Below, piece by piece: positions 19,110 through 27,028 of a DNA stretch of 64,000 nucleotides. The notes beneath the pieces were generated by a model, which was not told the origin of the DNA, made no database searches, and saw nothing but the letters and a program-made list of their open reading frames with translations. The stretch is taken from contig JABDJK010000005.1 in the NCBI GenBank assembly GCA_013002535.1, forward strand, positions 1-64,000, in the 5' to 3' direction. A program made the translations under genes and the position numbers. The first letter of the stretch is position 1; each line of letters starts with the position of its first letter. Origin of the DNA: Hyphococcus sp. (GTDB lineage: Bacteria; Pseudomonadota; Alphaproteobacteria; Caulobacterales; Parvularculaceae).

Positions 19110-19934
19110 CTAATAATACTGATTAGGCATTAACGCAGCGGGAGCCTTATTTAAGACGGTGCCAATAACGTTCACGTCGCGCAAAATGCGTTTGGCTTCT
19201 TTTAGCTCATGGGCTCGTGTTTGCCCGCTGGCTGCGACAATCAGGACGCAATCGATTTTCGGCAAGAACGCTAAAGTATCGTCACACCCCAATAAGGGCG
19301 ACATATCAAAAATTACGGCGCGCGAATTAAACTTCGCTTTCGCTGCGTTGATAAGTTGATCGGCGCGTTCTGACGTCAAATGTTCTGCGCCGCGACGGGT
19401 CACGCGTTCGTTCGGCATCAGCAGCAAGTTCGGCAAATCCGGACGTACGGTAACGTCTTCAATTTGTTTGGCGCCTTCAAAATAATCAAGAACGGACGGA
19501 AATTCCTGGATACCAAGATAGCGCGCCACGCTTGGACGGTAAAAATCAAGATCAACAAGAACCGGCTGTATGCCGTCTTTCGATCCCATTGCAATCGCCA
19601 AATTGATCGCAGTCACAGTTTTGCCGGCGCCAGCGCCAGGCGAAACGACAGCGATGGTAGACCAATTTTCGGTTTCCATTTTTTGCAACACACGCGTTCG
19701 AAGTACGCGGTATGCATTCAATATTGGATCTTGTTCATTTGAAATGATTCTGTTCTTTGAAAAATTTTCAAAGTCGCAGCTGACGCTTGCAATACTCTCC
19801 GGCGACGCGATCGTCTGCTCGACTGCGGGCGCACTCGCAGTCTGCGGCGCGAGCGTACTTTTCTGCGTTGGCTGCTGCGCTGCTGCGCCTTTTGAGACGC
19901 GTGCGCGGGAAATTGCTTCTCGTATGCGATCCAT
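19110..19934 (-). CDS. CpsD/CapB-type polysaccharide tyrosine autokinase (XrtA-associated type)
   Basis: Cytosolic BY-kinase partner of the chain-length determinant, controlling polymer length and export. The Walker A motif is in Ser-Pro-Gly-Ala-Gly-Ala-Gly-Lys-Thr, the Walker A' in Val-Leu-Val-Asp-Leu-Asp-Phe-Tyr, and a Walker B-like Ile-Phe-Asp-Met-Ser follows. The usual C-terminal tyrosine cluster is reduced to two terminal tyrosines. The N-terminal ~60 residues are a low-complexity Ala/Gln/Pro linker. It follows the Wzz-type gene after 15 bases on the same strand. Length 274. Confidence 0.88.
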   Translation of the reverse strand: MDRIREAISRARVSKGAAAQQPTQKSTLAPQTASAPAVEQTIASPESIASVSCDFENFSKNRIISNEQDPILNAYRVLRTRVLQKMETENWSTIAVVSPGAGAGKTVTAINLAIAMGSKDGIQPVLVDLDFYRPSVARYLGIQEFPSVLDYFEGAKQIEDVTVRPDLPNLLLMPNERVTRRGAEHLTSERADQLINAAKAKFNSRAVIFDMSPLLGCDDTLAFLPKIDCVLIVAASGQTRAHELKEAKRILRDVNVIGTVLNKAPAALMPNQYY

Positions 19935-19949
19935 TAACTCAGTGCCTTA

Positions 19950-21554
19950 CTAAATTGACGCTGGCGCCGTTTTCGGACGGTTTAAAAACGGCAAAGCGAA
20001 ACGTTTTTCATCAACGCCGTGTATGTATGGAATGACAGCGATTGGATGACTTTCGACAATGTTGGTCAGGTGATTTCTTCCGCGAACGGTTTGCAGCATC
20101 ATTTCAACGCCAAGAGCAATCGCGCCGCCGACCCCCAATGCGGCGAAAAGCACCATTGCCAGCAACTTGCCTCGCTGCGGGCTCGAAGGAGCGTCCGGCA
20201 TCAGCGCTGGTTCTAGAATCGAGAATTTTTCTGCTTGCTGATTTTCTTCCAAATTTTCTGCAAGTTGAGCGTCTTGCTGCTTGTTCAGAACATCTTGATA
20301 TTCACGGAAGAGATTTTCGTGATCGCGGGAGAGCGCGGCCAAACCGCGCTCGATCTCAGGCGTTGCCGCAACACGTTGCTGATATTCTTGAATTTTTTCT
20401 TGAGAGCTGTCGGCTTGGCGCATCGCCATGCGAATGCGGTTATCAATAATCGCGAGACGGCCTTCTAATTGAACCCCGGCAATATCAGATGTGCCGCGTC
20501 GTGATTCTTCAGTAATTTTGTCGCTAAGCGCCAATCGCGCAGCTTCAACATTTTGTTCGGCTTGCAGCACTAATTCGACATCCGGTTCATCTGTTCGCTC
20601 CAATGCGGTCAATGCTGCCTCAGCAGCGCCAAGGTCTGAACGCAGCCGTTGAATCTCGGCGCTCGGCGCCATCTGGCGTTTAATTGCTGCGATCTCGTCG
20701 CGCTTGGCTTTTACAGCGGGATAGTTGTCATTGAATGTTGCGCGCAATTGAGCAAGCTCAGCCTCGAGGCGTGCGAGTAATTGATCAAGGCCATTTTCCG
20801 CGCTAGCCCCGGAAATAAGTTGTGTCTCCAGAAAGCGTTTTTCTTCCTCTAATTGTGCAATCGTCGCTTGAGAATTGTTATAATCACGAGTTACGCGCTC
20901 CAGCATATCGAGGTGCATATTTAAGTGTTCAGGCAGCGCATCGGCGTTTTGCGACTTGTACTCAGAAATCCTCTCTTCAAGATCTGCTACACTATCGCGC
21001 AATCGTGCTGCTTCGCGAATGAAAAATTCGGTTGTGTTTGATGCGCCGGCAGTCCGCGTCCGGACGTCTTCGCTCAAGAACAGCGTCATAAATTCATTGG
21101 CTGTCAAATACGCCTTATTTCGATCAGGATCAGTATAGGAAACCGTAAAGGCGATCGTCCCGTCGCGATTGGCGCCGCTGCGGCCGCTAGCCGTAATCAT
21201 GTTAACTTTGAGGTTGTTGCGCATAATGCCGACGCGTTCGCTTTCAGATAAGCCGCTCGCGTTGGAGAATAGCGAAAATTTCTTGGCCACTTCGAGCATT
21301 TGATTGCGCGTCATCACGCGTTGGCGAATAGTTTGAATTCGCTCCTGGGCGTAGGCGGTAATCGTCGAGCGAACAAGCTCGGTTGGAATCTGCTGCGATT
21401 CAACGAGAATTGTTCCCTGCGCGGTATACTTGGACGGCAACAACATTACGCCGGCGACGCCCAATATAATCGTTGCAACGGCAGGTATGACGAAATAAAA
21501 AAAGCGTCGCTGTAGAATGATTATCAGATCTTCTACCGAAAATTCTTCACCCAT
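19950..21554 (-). CDS. Polysaccharide chain-length determinant (Wzz/GNVR type, XrtA-system like)
   Basis: Inner-membrane co-polymerase controlling exopolysaccharide length. A membrane segment lies at about residues 15-37, followed by a long periplasmic region rich in heptad coiled coil (about 165-430) and a second membrane segment near 485-510. The long coiled coil and split kinase partner match the chain-length proteins of XrtA/PEP-CTERM loci. It is transcribed divergently from the glycosyltransferase genes and is coupled to the downstream tyrosine kinase. Length 534. Confidence 0.88.
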   Translation of the reverse strand: MGEEFSVEDLIIILQRRFFYFVIPAVATIILGVAGVMLLPSKYTAQGTILVESQQIPTELVRSTITAYAQERIQTIRQRVMTRNQMLEVAKKFSLFSNASGLSESERVGIMRNNLKVNMITASGRSGANRDGTIAFTVSYTDPDRNKAYLTANEFMTLFLSEDVRTRTAGASNTTEFFIREAARLRDSVADLEERISEYKSQNADALPEHLNMHLDMLERVTRDYNNSQATIAQLEEEKRFLETQLISGASAENGLDQLLARLEAELAQLRATFNDNYPAVKAKRDEIAAIKRQMAPSAEIQRLRSDLGAAEAALTALERTDEPDVELVLQAEQNVEAARLALSDKITEESRRGTSDIAGVQLEGRLAIIDNRIRMAMRQADSSQEKIQEYQQRVAATPEIERGLAALSRDHENLFREYQDVLNKQQDAQLAENLEENQQAEKFSILEPALMPDAPSSPQRGKLLAMVLFAALGVGGAIALGVEMMLQTVRGRNHLTNIVESHPIAVIPYIHGVDEKRFALPFLNRPKTAPASI

Positions 21555-21902
21555 AAGGCCAAAGTCCCAATATCGAACTATCGTGCTTCGCTGAACCCAA
21601 AAATTACCAGGCGGGTCACCGCAGCGTTTCGCTTAGACAATTGCAATTCGCAAGCCGTTTTTTACCATTCTGCCAATTCAACAATATTGGGAACTGGTAA
21701 AAGCATCGTTCAGACGACCTGAGCGCTCAATCCTTGCAATTATCGCAAGAGTTCATTCTTCGGCGCTGATCACACAATTGCCGATAACTTATTATAATTC
21801 CTGCAAAATTTGATTTAAAGGGCGAATGGATAAAAAGATGTTGGATATTTTGAGCCAGGGACCTCAGACGTAATTTGCGGTTTGGCGGCTGAGACAGGAC
21901 TT
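21555..21902. other. Divergent intergenic region of the polysaccharide locus
   Basis: This 348-base stretch must hold promoters for the chain-length gene (minus) and the glycosyltransferase (plus). Visible are a CTTGC-N7-GCAAG inverted repeat near 21733-21749, a TATAAT at 21793-21798 without a good -35, and a 15-codon frame at 21826-21873 (ATG after AAAGGG, ending TAA) that may be a leader peptide or chance. No RNA gene was recognised. Confidence 0.4.
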
Positions 21903-22862
21903 ATGAAATACCGAATTGGCGTAATCATTGTGAATTATAAGACGCCGGCGCTAGTCATTGACGCCCTAGATTCACTTCAGCCGTCGATGGCCAGCGAAGA
22001 TGTTGGCGTCGTCGTTGTCGATAACGCCTCGGCGGACGACTCAATATCAATTCTGAAAAATAATCTTGCGACCCGCGCTTACGCTGAACGCTTCAACCTC
22101 GTTGAAACTGAGAGAAATGGCGGGTTTTCGTTCGGGAACAATCGAGGTCTAGCTGCGATTGAATGCGAATTCGTGCATTTCTTGAACAGCGATGCGATAG
22201 CCAAACCCGGCGCCCTCGGCGCGTTAGCGTCGGCTCTTGAGAATGATCGACAACTGGGCGCTGTTACCCCAAAAATTGTGAATTCTGACGGAAAACAAGA
22301 GGTGTCTCGTTTCAGAAACCATCACCCTTTAAGCGAATTGGTGGACGGCGCTCAGTCGGACCCGCTAACCAAGCTTTTTAGATTTGCCGAGACGCCGATT
22401 TTTCCTGACGACACCGTGACAGCGCCGGATTGGGCGAGTTTTGCATCCATAATGGTTCGGCGGTCAGTAATCGAGCAAGTCGGACCCATGGATGAAGGCT
22501 TTTTCCTATACTACGAAGATTGCGACTACTGCCGGCGCATTAAAAAAGCTGGTTACTCCATTGAATATATTGAAAAAGCAGCCTTCGTACATGATGCCGG
22601 CGGGTCAACCCAATTGGCGAAAATGACTCGCGAAAAAACCAGACTGCCAGAATATTTTTTTCGGTCCAGAAACAGGTATTACCGAAAATACTACGGGCCG
22701 TTGGGACCAATAACCGCAAATATTCTATGGGCGATCGGCCGAGGGTTGGCGCTTTTGCGGGGGGTGTTTGGCCGCCCGGCGCCGGCGCTTAGCCCCGATT
22801 TTGGTCGAGACATCTGGATTGGTTGGCGAGTGCAAGACTGGGACAAGCCGGATAATCGGTGA
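21903..22862 (+). CDS. Glycosyltransferase family 2 (rhamnosyltransferase-like)
   Basis: Transfers a sugar from a nucleotide or lipid donor during exopolysaccharide assembly. The GT-A start Val-Ile-Ile-Val-Asn-Tyr-Lys-Thr, the Val-Val-Asp-Asn-Ala-Ser motif and Leu-Asn-Ser-Asp-Ala in the DXD position are typical of WbbL-like rhamnosyltransferases. So is the Phe-Phe-Leu-Tyr-Tyr-Glu-Asp motif near the C-terminal part. The ATG at 21903 is favoured over a TTG at 21882. The sugar specificity is inferred only by resemblance. Length 319. Confidence 0.85.
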   Translation: MKYRIGVIIVNYKTPALVIDALDSLQPSMASEDVGVVVVDNASADDSISILKNNLATRAYAERFNLVETERNGGFSFGNNRGLAAIECEFVHFLNSDAIAKPGALGALASALENDRQLGAVTPKIVNSDGKQEVSRFRNHHPLSELVDGAQSDPLTKLFRFAETPIFPDDTVTAPDWASFASIMVRRSVIEQVGPMDEGFFLYYEDCDYCRRIKKAGYSIEYIEKAAFVHDAGGSTQLAKMTREKTRLPEYFFRSRNRYYRKYYGPLGPITANILWAIGRGLALLRGVFGRPAPALSPDFGRDIWIGWRVQDWDKPDNR

Positions 22863-23060
22863 CGGATTTACATTACATTTTGTTGGGGGCGTCGCTGATC
22901 AACCGCTAAAGCCGCCGGGCGTTGGACTTTTTGCGGCGTTATCCAGCGAAAATCGGCGAATTCTTCAAAAAACCATATAAATTTAAGCGCTTGTTTAGTA
23001 TAAATTCTTGGTGAACAGGCCCGTTAACTTCCGTCGAAATTTTTCGTGTCTGGGTTGATT

Positions 23061-23077
23061 TGTGCCGAACCAGCACA
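23061..23077. promoter_or_regulatory. TGTGC-N7-GCACA dyad, candidate enhancer-binding-protein site
   Basis: A 5+7+5 inverted repeat centred about 69 bases upstream of the -24 element of the sigma-54 promoter, within the usual distance for an activator of the NtrC class. XrtA systems encode such an activator (PrsR), but none is present in this window and its DNA site is not known to me. The assignment is positional inference only. Confidence 0.3.
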
Positions 23078-23129
23078 GCCGCGGGGGGAAATTGGCCGCA
23101 TAAAAGCTGGGATTAATCCAGTTTTTCAG

Positions 23130-23146
23130 TTGGCCCGGCCCTTGCT
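23130..23146 (+). promoter_or_regulatory. Sigma-54 (RpoN) promoter, -24/-12 elements
   Basis: TTGGCCCGGCCCTTGCT matches the consensus YTGGCACGRNNNTTGCW at every defined position except one (A to C). Spacing between the GG and GC dinucleotides is exact. It lies 43 bases before the WecG-STAS gene, so the start of transcription should fall near 23158. It probably drives the co-directional run up to 33732. Sigma-54 control fits the PrsK/PrsR/RpoN circuit known for XrtA/PEP-CTERM systems. Confidence 0.75.
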
Positions 23147-23188
23147 CAAAGAGGTTGCGCTCTGGGACACCAGCCAGCGTGAAAATTG

Positions 23189-24478
23189 ATGAGAATGCCG
23201 GTTGGCGAGCAAGGTTCGAAGTTCAAATTGATGACACCGCAATCAAAAAACACCCCAGTTGGCGCCGCACAATCGATCCGGGCCGAGCGGCGCTCCAGAA
23301 CCGTAATTCGGAATAACGAGCGGCGCAGTGAAGCGACGTTGTTTCGCGACGATTTTGATCGGGATGTATGGTGTCTCCTTGGGATTCCGGTAGACGTTAC
23401 TGATATTAACGGCGCTGTCGGTACAATAGATTCCGCAATTAGGACGGGCGAGCCGCTCTCTTTTGTCACGCCCAATGTGAATTGGCTTGTGCGGGCAACG
23501 CGCAATCCTGTTGCGCGCCGCGAGATTTTGAATGCGAATTTGAGCCTTGTCGACGGCGCGCCGCTCGTAAAACTCGCTCGTTTTCTCGGTGTCCCGGTAA
23601 CGTCACGGGTCGCCGGATCCGATGTGTTTGAGGCCTTGCATCGCAGGCCAGATTTTGTTGGCCGCAAAATTCGCGTTTTCTTTTTCGGCGGCCGCGATGG
23701 CGCCGCTGAAACTGCAGTCGAAAGGCTGAATGCCGCCGGCGGCGGCGTTGAGGCGGTTGGCGCTTTGAATCCAGGGTTTGGTGATGTCGATAGTATGAGC
23801 ACGCCGGCGACGTTGGGTGCGATCAATGACGCTGAGCCCGACTTTATCGTAGTTGCGCTGGGCGCAGCAAAAGGCCAAGCTTGGATCGACGCAAATCGCG
23901 AAAAGCTCAATGCACCGGTTATTGCTCACCTTGGCGCCGTTGTCGATTTCGCAGCTGGTTCGATCAAGCGAGCGCCAAAGGCATTTCAAAAAGTTGGCCT
24001 CGAATGGTTGTGGCGCATCAAAGAGGAACCGTCATTGTGGAAGCGCTATTTTGACGATGGAAAGGCGCTATTGGCTATCTTGTTCTCTGGGGTCCTTCCA
24101 CAATTGGGCCGTCGGCCCAATGAAGCTGACTCGAAATCAGACGTCGGGCTGGTCGAATACGCCGAGCAGGCAGTCATTAAACTTTCAGGATGCTTCCGCA
24201 AGGACAATCTCGCAGAGATCAGGAAGGTGTTCCGCCAGGCGGCATCGTTGCAGACCGACGTGATATTGGATTTTAGCGATGTCAGTGAATTCGATTTATC
24301 GTTTCTAGGCCTTGTTTTGATGCTTGAGAAAGCATCGAGCGCTAATAAATGCGAATTATCTGTGCGCGGTATTGCCAAATCGCATCGTAAGGTTTTGAAA
24401 GCGAACAACATGAATTACCGCGATTTCGATAAAATCGAGCATCAGGAGATGTCGCCAAGTTTGGCGGCCGCATCGTAA
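23189..24478 (+). CDS. WecG/TagA/CpsF-family glycosyltransferase fused to a STAS domain
   Basis: The N-terminal part (about residues 55-305) is a GT26 enzyme that adds a sugar to a lipid-linked intermediate. It shows the Thr-Pro-Asn-Val-Asn-Trp-Leu segment, Val-Asp-Gly-Ala-Pro, and Val-Ala-Leu-Gly-Ala-Ala-Lys-Gly-Gln. Residues about 330-425 form a STAS-like (anti-sigma-antagonist type) domain. There the usual Asp-Ser-Ser-Gly phosphorylation loop reads Asp-Leu-Ser-Phe, so a serine remains but the glycine is gone. The ATG at 23189 follows a TTG; the ribosome site is weak. It is the first gene after the sigma-54 promoter. Length 429. Confidence 0.85.
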   Translation: MRMPVGEQGSKFKLMTPQSKNTPVGAAQSIRAERRSRTVIRNNERRSEATLFRDDFDRDVWCLLGIPVDVTDINGAVGTIDSAIRTGEPLSFVTPNVNWLVRATRNPVARREILNANLSLVDGAPLVKLARFLGVPVTSRVAGSDVFEALHRRPDFVGRKIRVFFFGGRDGAAETAVERLNAAGGGVEAVGALNPGFGDVDSMSTPATLGAINDAEPDFIVVALGAAKGQAWIDANREKLNAPVIAHLGAVVDFAAGSIKRAPKAFQKVGLEWLWRIKEEPSLWKRYFDDGKALLAILFSGVLPQLGRRPNEADSKSDVGLVEYAEQAVIKLSGCFRKDNLAEIRKVFRQAASLQTDVILDFSDVSEFDLSFLGLVLMLEKASSANKCELSVRGIAKSHRKVLKANNMNYRDFDKIEHQEMSPSLAAAS

Positions 24479-24545
24479 AGGTCGACAAAGCACCTTTTCG
24501 GAATAACTTCAAATTGGAATTGAAAGAGAGCAGGCAAACTCAATC

Positions 24546-26963
24546 ATGGCATTAAGAACAAAACGATCGAACGCGAACGCAATTTCAGGATTAAAGCTGT
24601 GCGTAGCAAGTTTTGCATTATCGATAACTGCAGCCTGTTCTTCGCCGGAACAAAAGGTTGAAAAATATTACAGCAGCGGCCAGGAGTTTCTCGCCGAAGA
24701 CGATCTTGGTCGGGCCAGCGTTCAATTCAAAAGCGCGTTGCAGATTAACGAAGAGCATGTGCCAAGCTTAGTGGGAATGGCGGAAATTGCCGAGCGTCGG
24801 CAAGAATTTCGTGATATGCACGGAGTTTTGCAACGCATTGTTCGACTCGATGCGCTACACATTGAATCGCAAGTAAAGCTGGGGCAACTCTATTTAATTG
24901 GCAGTGATGAAACGACTGCGCTGGAGCAGGCAGAAAAGGCGCTTGCAATCGACCCAAGAAACGCAGACGCACTCGCGCTAAAAGGCGCGGTGCAATTTCG
25001 ATTGGGCGACACCGAAAACGCGCTGAGGCTTGCGCGGGAGGCTTTGGCAATCCAGCCTGGTCATACTGAAGCGACAACGATTCTCGCTACTGAACGCACG
25101 CAGGCGAAAGAATTCGATGAGGCGCTGAAAATTTTGGACACCTCGATCGCCACAAACAAAGAGGCGGCAATTTTGCAGCTGCTTCGCATAAGAGTTTTGA
25201 CGTTGATGGGCCGGGAAGATGATTCCGTAGATGGCTACCGTCAGTTAATCGCAAATTTCCCGGATAACAGTGCGTATCGCAAAGCGTTAGCCATTGAGCT
25301 CATCAGGCGTGAAGATCTCGACGGCGCGTTGGTTGAACTCGAAGAAATTACACGCATTGAAAACGACAGCATTGAAGCCAAACTTGATGTTGTCCGCCTA
25401 TTGAATGAACGGGACGGTGCGGATGCCGCAGCCGCTAAACTAAGAGAATTCGCTGAAGCAGAACCGGAGAATGCCAATCTAAGTTTTGCGCTGGTTGATT
25501 TCTATCTCGCCGAAGACAAAGCGTCAGAGGCGGAAGACCTCGTTCGTTCAATGATGAATTCGAAGGACGACGAAACGGCGCTGCGTGCAACAAACAAGAT
25601 GGTGGTAATGCATTTGGCGGCGGGCAATCGCGATCAGGCCGGGGTGCTAATCGGCGAAATTCTTGAACGCGATGCGAGCAATACCGACGCCCTAATTCGG
25701 CGCGCTGGATTGGCCATAGGCGACAAAGACTTTGACGCGGCGATATTGGATTTGCGATCAGCACTGAATAACGAACCGGATTCATTCGAAGCGATGGCCT
25801 TAATGGGCGCAGCGTTTGAGGCCCAAGGCAACATCGATTTCGCAAGAGCTGAATTTCGAAAGGCCTTCGACGCCAGTGAAAAGTCCGCGCGAGTTGGAAA
25901 CATCTATGCAAAATTTCTTCGGCGAAACGGCGATTTTGAGACCGCCGAAGATATTTTGACACAGTCGCTTGCATCAAACCCGAACGACCGTGCAAATCTT
26001 CAATTGTTGGCGGCAACGCGCCTAACTTTGCAGGACTGGCGTGGAGCAGATGAAGTCGCGACGATTATCGATGCCCTGGAAAATGAGGGCGACGAAAATA
26101 TTGTGCGCAATATTCGCTCGCTCGCGATGACAGGCCTTGAAGATTTCGACGGCGTTATCGAAATGCTGTCGGCAGAAGACGAGCGAAAGCCCCTTGAGAG
26201 CCGCCCGTTGTCGGTCTTGATTTCTGCATACATCCGTGCAGGCCGTGTTGACCAAGCGAAAGAAAAGCTTTCGAGCATATTGGCCTCAAACCCGGACAAT
26301 TATCCGGCGCGGATTTTAATGGCGCAAGTTTTGGCCGCTAATGATGAACTGGATGAAGCTGAAGTTGCATTGGTAAGCGCGGTTGACGCTGAGCCGGGCC
26401 GAATTGAAGCCTACGAGCTTTTATACCGATACTATTTGCGAACAAGCCAACCACAAAAAGCGACGAGCCTCATTGATGGCGGCCTTGCAAATGCGCCTGA
26501 AAATGCTGGGCTTCGATTTTTCAAGGCTGATATTTATCTGTCGACTGGGAATTTTGATGCGGCGCTCGATCTCTATTCCGATCTCATCCAGGAACGCCCG
26601 AATGATAAGATTATCGTGAACAATTTTGTCAGTCTGACCAGTGATTTGCGAGAAGATCCGGCGAGCCTTCAAGAGGCTGTGGATGTTTCTGCAGTCCTTG
26701 AAGACGAAAGCAATCCATTTTTTGTGGATACTGCGGGATGGGCCAACTACCGGGCAGGAAACTACGACAAGGCGCTGACATTGCTTTCTTCTATCGAGAG
26801 CGACATGAGTGGAAACGCCGAATTTCTTTATCATCTCGGCGCAGCAAAAATAGCGACCGGTGATGTGGAGGACGGAACTGCGTCGTTGCGCAAAGCGCTT
26901 GAGGTTGGCGGCGCCAATTTCCGGTTCAAAGACGAGGTCGAAAGTTTGATCGCGGCAAATTAG
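24546..26963 (+). CDS. prsT: PrsT-like TPR-repeat lipoprotein of the XrtA/PEP-CTERM system
   Basis: Exported lipoprotein made almost wholly of tetratricopeptide repeats (about residues 40-800). The signal peptide ends in a lipobox-like Thr-Ala-Ala-Cys, with C31 as the expected lipidated residue. Length (805) and architecture fit the TIGR02917 family found next to XrtA-type exopolysaccharide genes, where it is thought to scaffold assembly or export. It lies 67 bases after the WecG-STAS gene and 65 bases before the ATPase fusion, in one apparent operon. Confidence 0.85.
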   Translation: MALRTKRSNANAISGLKLCVASFALSITAACSSPEQKVEKYYSSGQEFLAEDDLGRASVQFKSALQINEEHVPSLVGMAEIAERRQEFRDMHGVLQRIVRLDALHIESQVKLGQLYLIGSDETTALEQAEKALAIDPRNADALALKGAVQFRLGDTENALRLAREALAIQPGHTEATTILATERTQAKEFDEALKILDTSIATNKEAAILQLLRIRVLTLMGREDDSVDGYRQLIANFPDNSAYRKALAIELIRREDLDGALVELEEITRIENDSIEAKLDVVRLLNERDGADAAAAKLREFAEAEPENANLSFALVDFYLAEDKASEAEDLVRSMMNSKDDETALRATNKMVVMHLAAGNRDQAGVLIGEILERDASNTDALIRRAGLAIGDKDFDAAILDLRSALNNEPDSFEAMALMGAAFEAQGNIDFARAEFRKAFDASEKSARVGNIYAKFLRRNGDFETAEDILTQSLASNPNDRANLQLLAATRLTLQDWRGADEVATIIDALENEGDENIVRNIRSLAMTGLEDFDGVIEMLSAEDERKPLESRPLSVLISAYIRAGRVDQAKEKLSSILASNPDNYPARILMAQVLAANDELDEAEVALVSAVDAEPGRIEAYELLYRYYLRTSQPQKATSLIDGGLANAPENAGLRFFKADIYLSTGNFDAALDLYSDLIQERPNDKIIVNNFVSLTSDLREDPASLQEAVDVSAVLEDESNPFFVDTAGWANYRAGNYDKALTLLSSIESDMSGNAEFLYHLGAAKIATGDVEDGTASLRKALEVGGANFRFKDEVESLIAAN

Positions 26964-27028
26964 GCGCAGCCTGGCGTCTAATGCGTTCGCTTTCGATTTC
27001 GCCCAGCGATCAGAAACGGTAAGCCGGC

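Larger units (their letters stand above)
22863..23188. other. Intergenic region carrying a sigma-54 control region
   Basis: No gene of convincing length lies in these 326 bases. The important content is a sigma-54 promoter at 23130-23146 and a dyad at 23061-23077, both listed separately. A GCCGC/GCGGC pair near 22912-22945 may act as a weak terminator for the preceding glycosyltransferase. Confidence 0.45.

Noticed and set aside
24477-24497. AAAGGT/ACCTTT hairpin after the WecG-STAS gene
   Set aside because: Only a 6-base A/T-rich stem with a short T-run; too weak to call a terminator inside an apparent operon.
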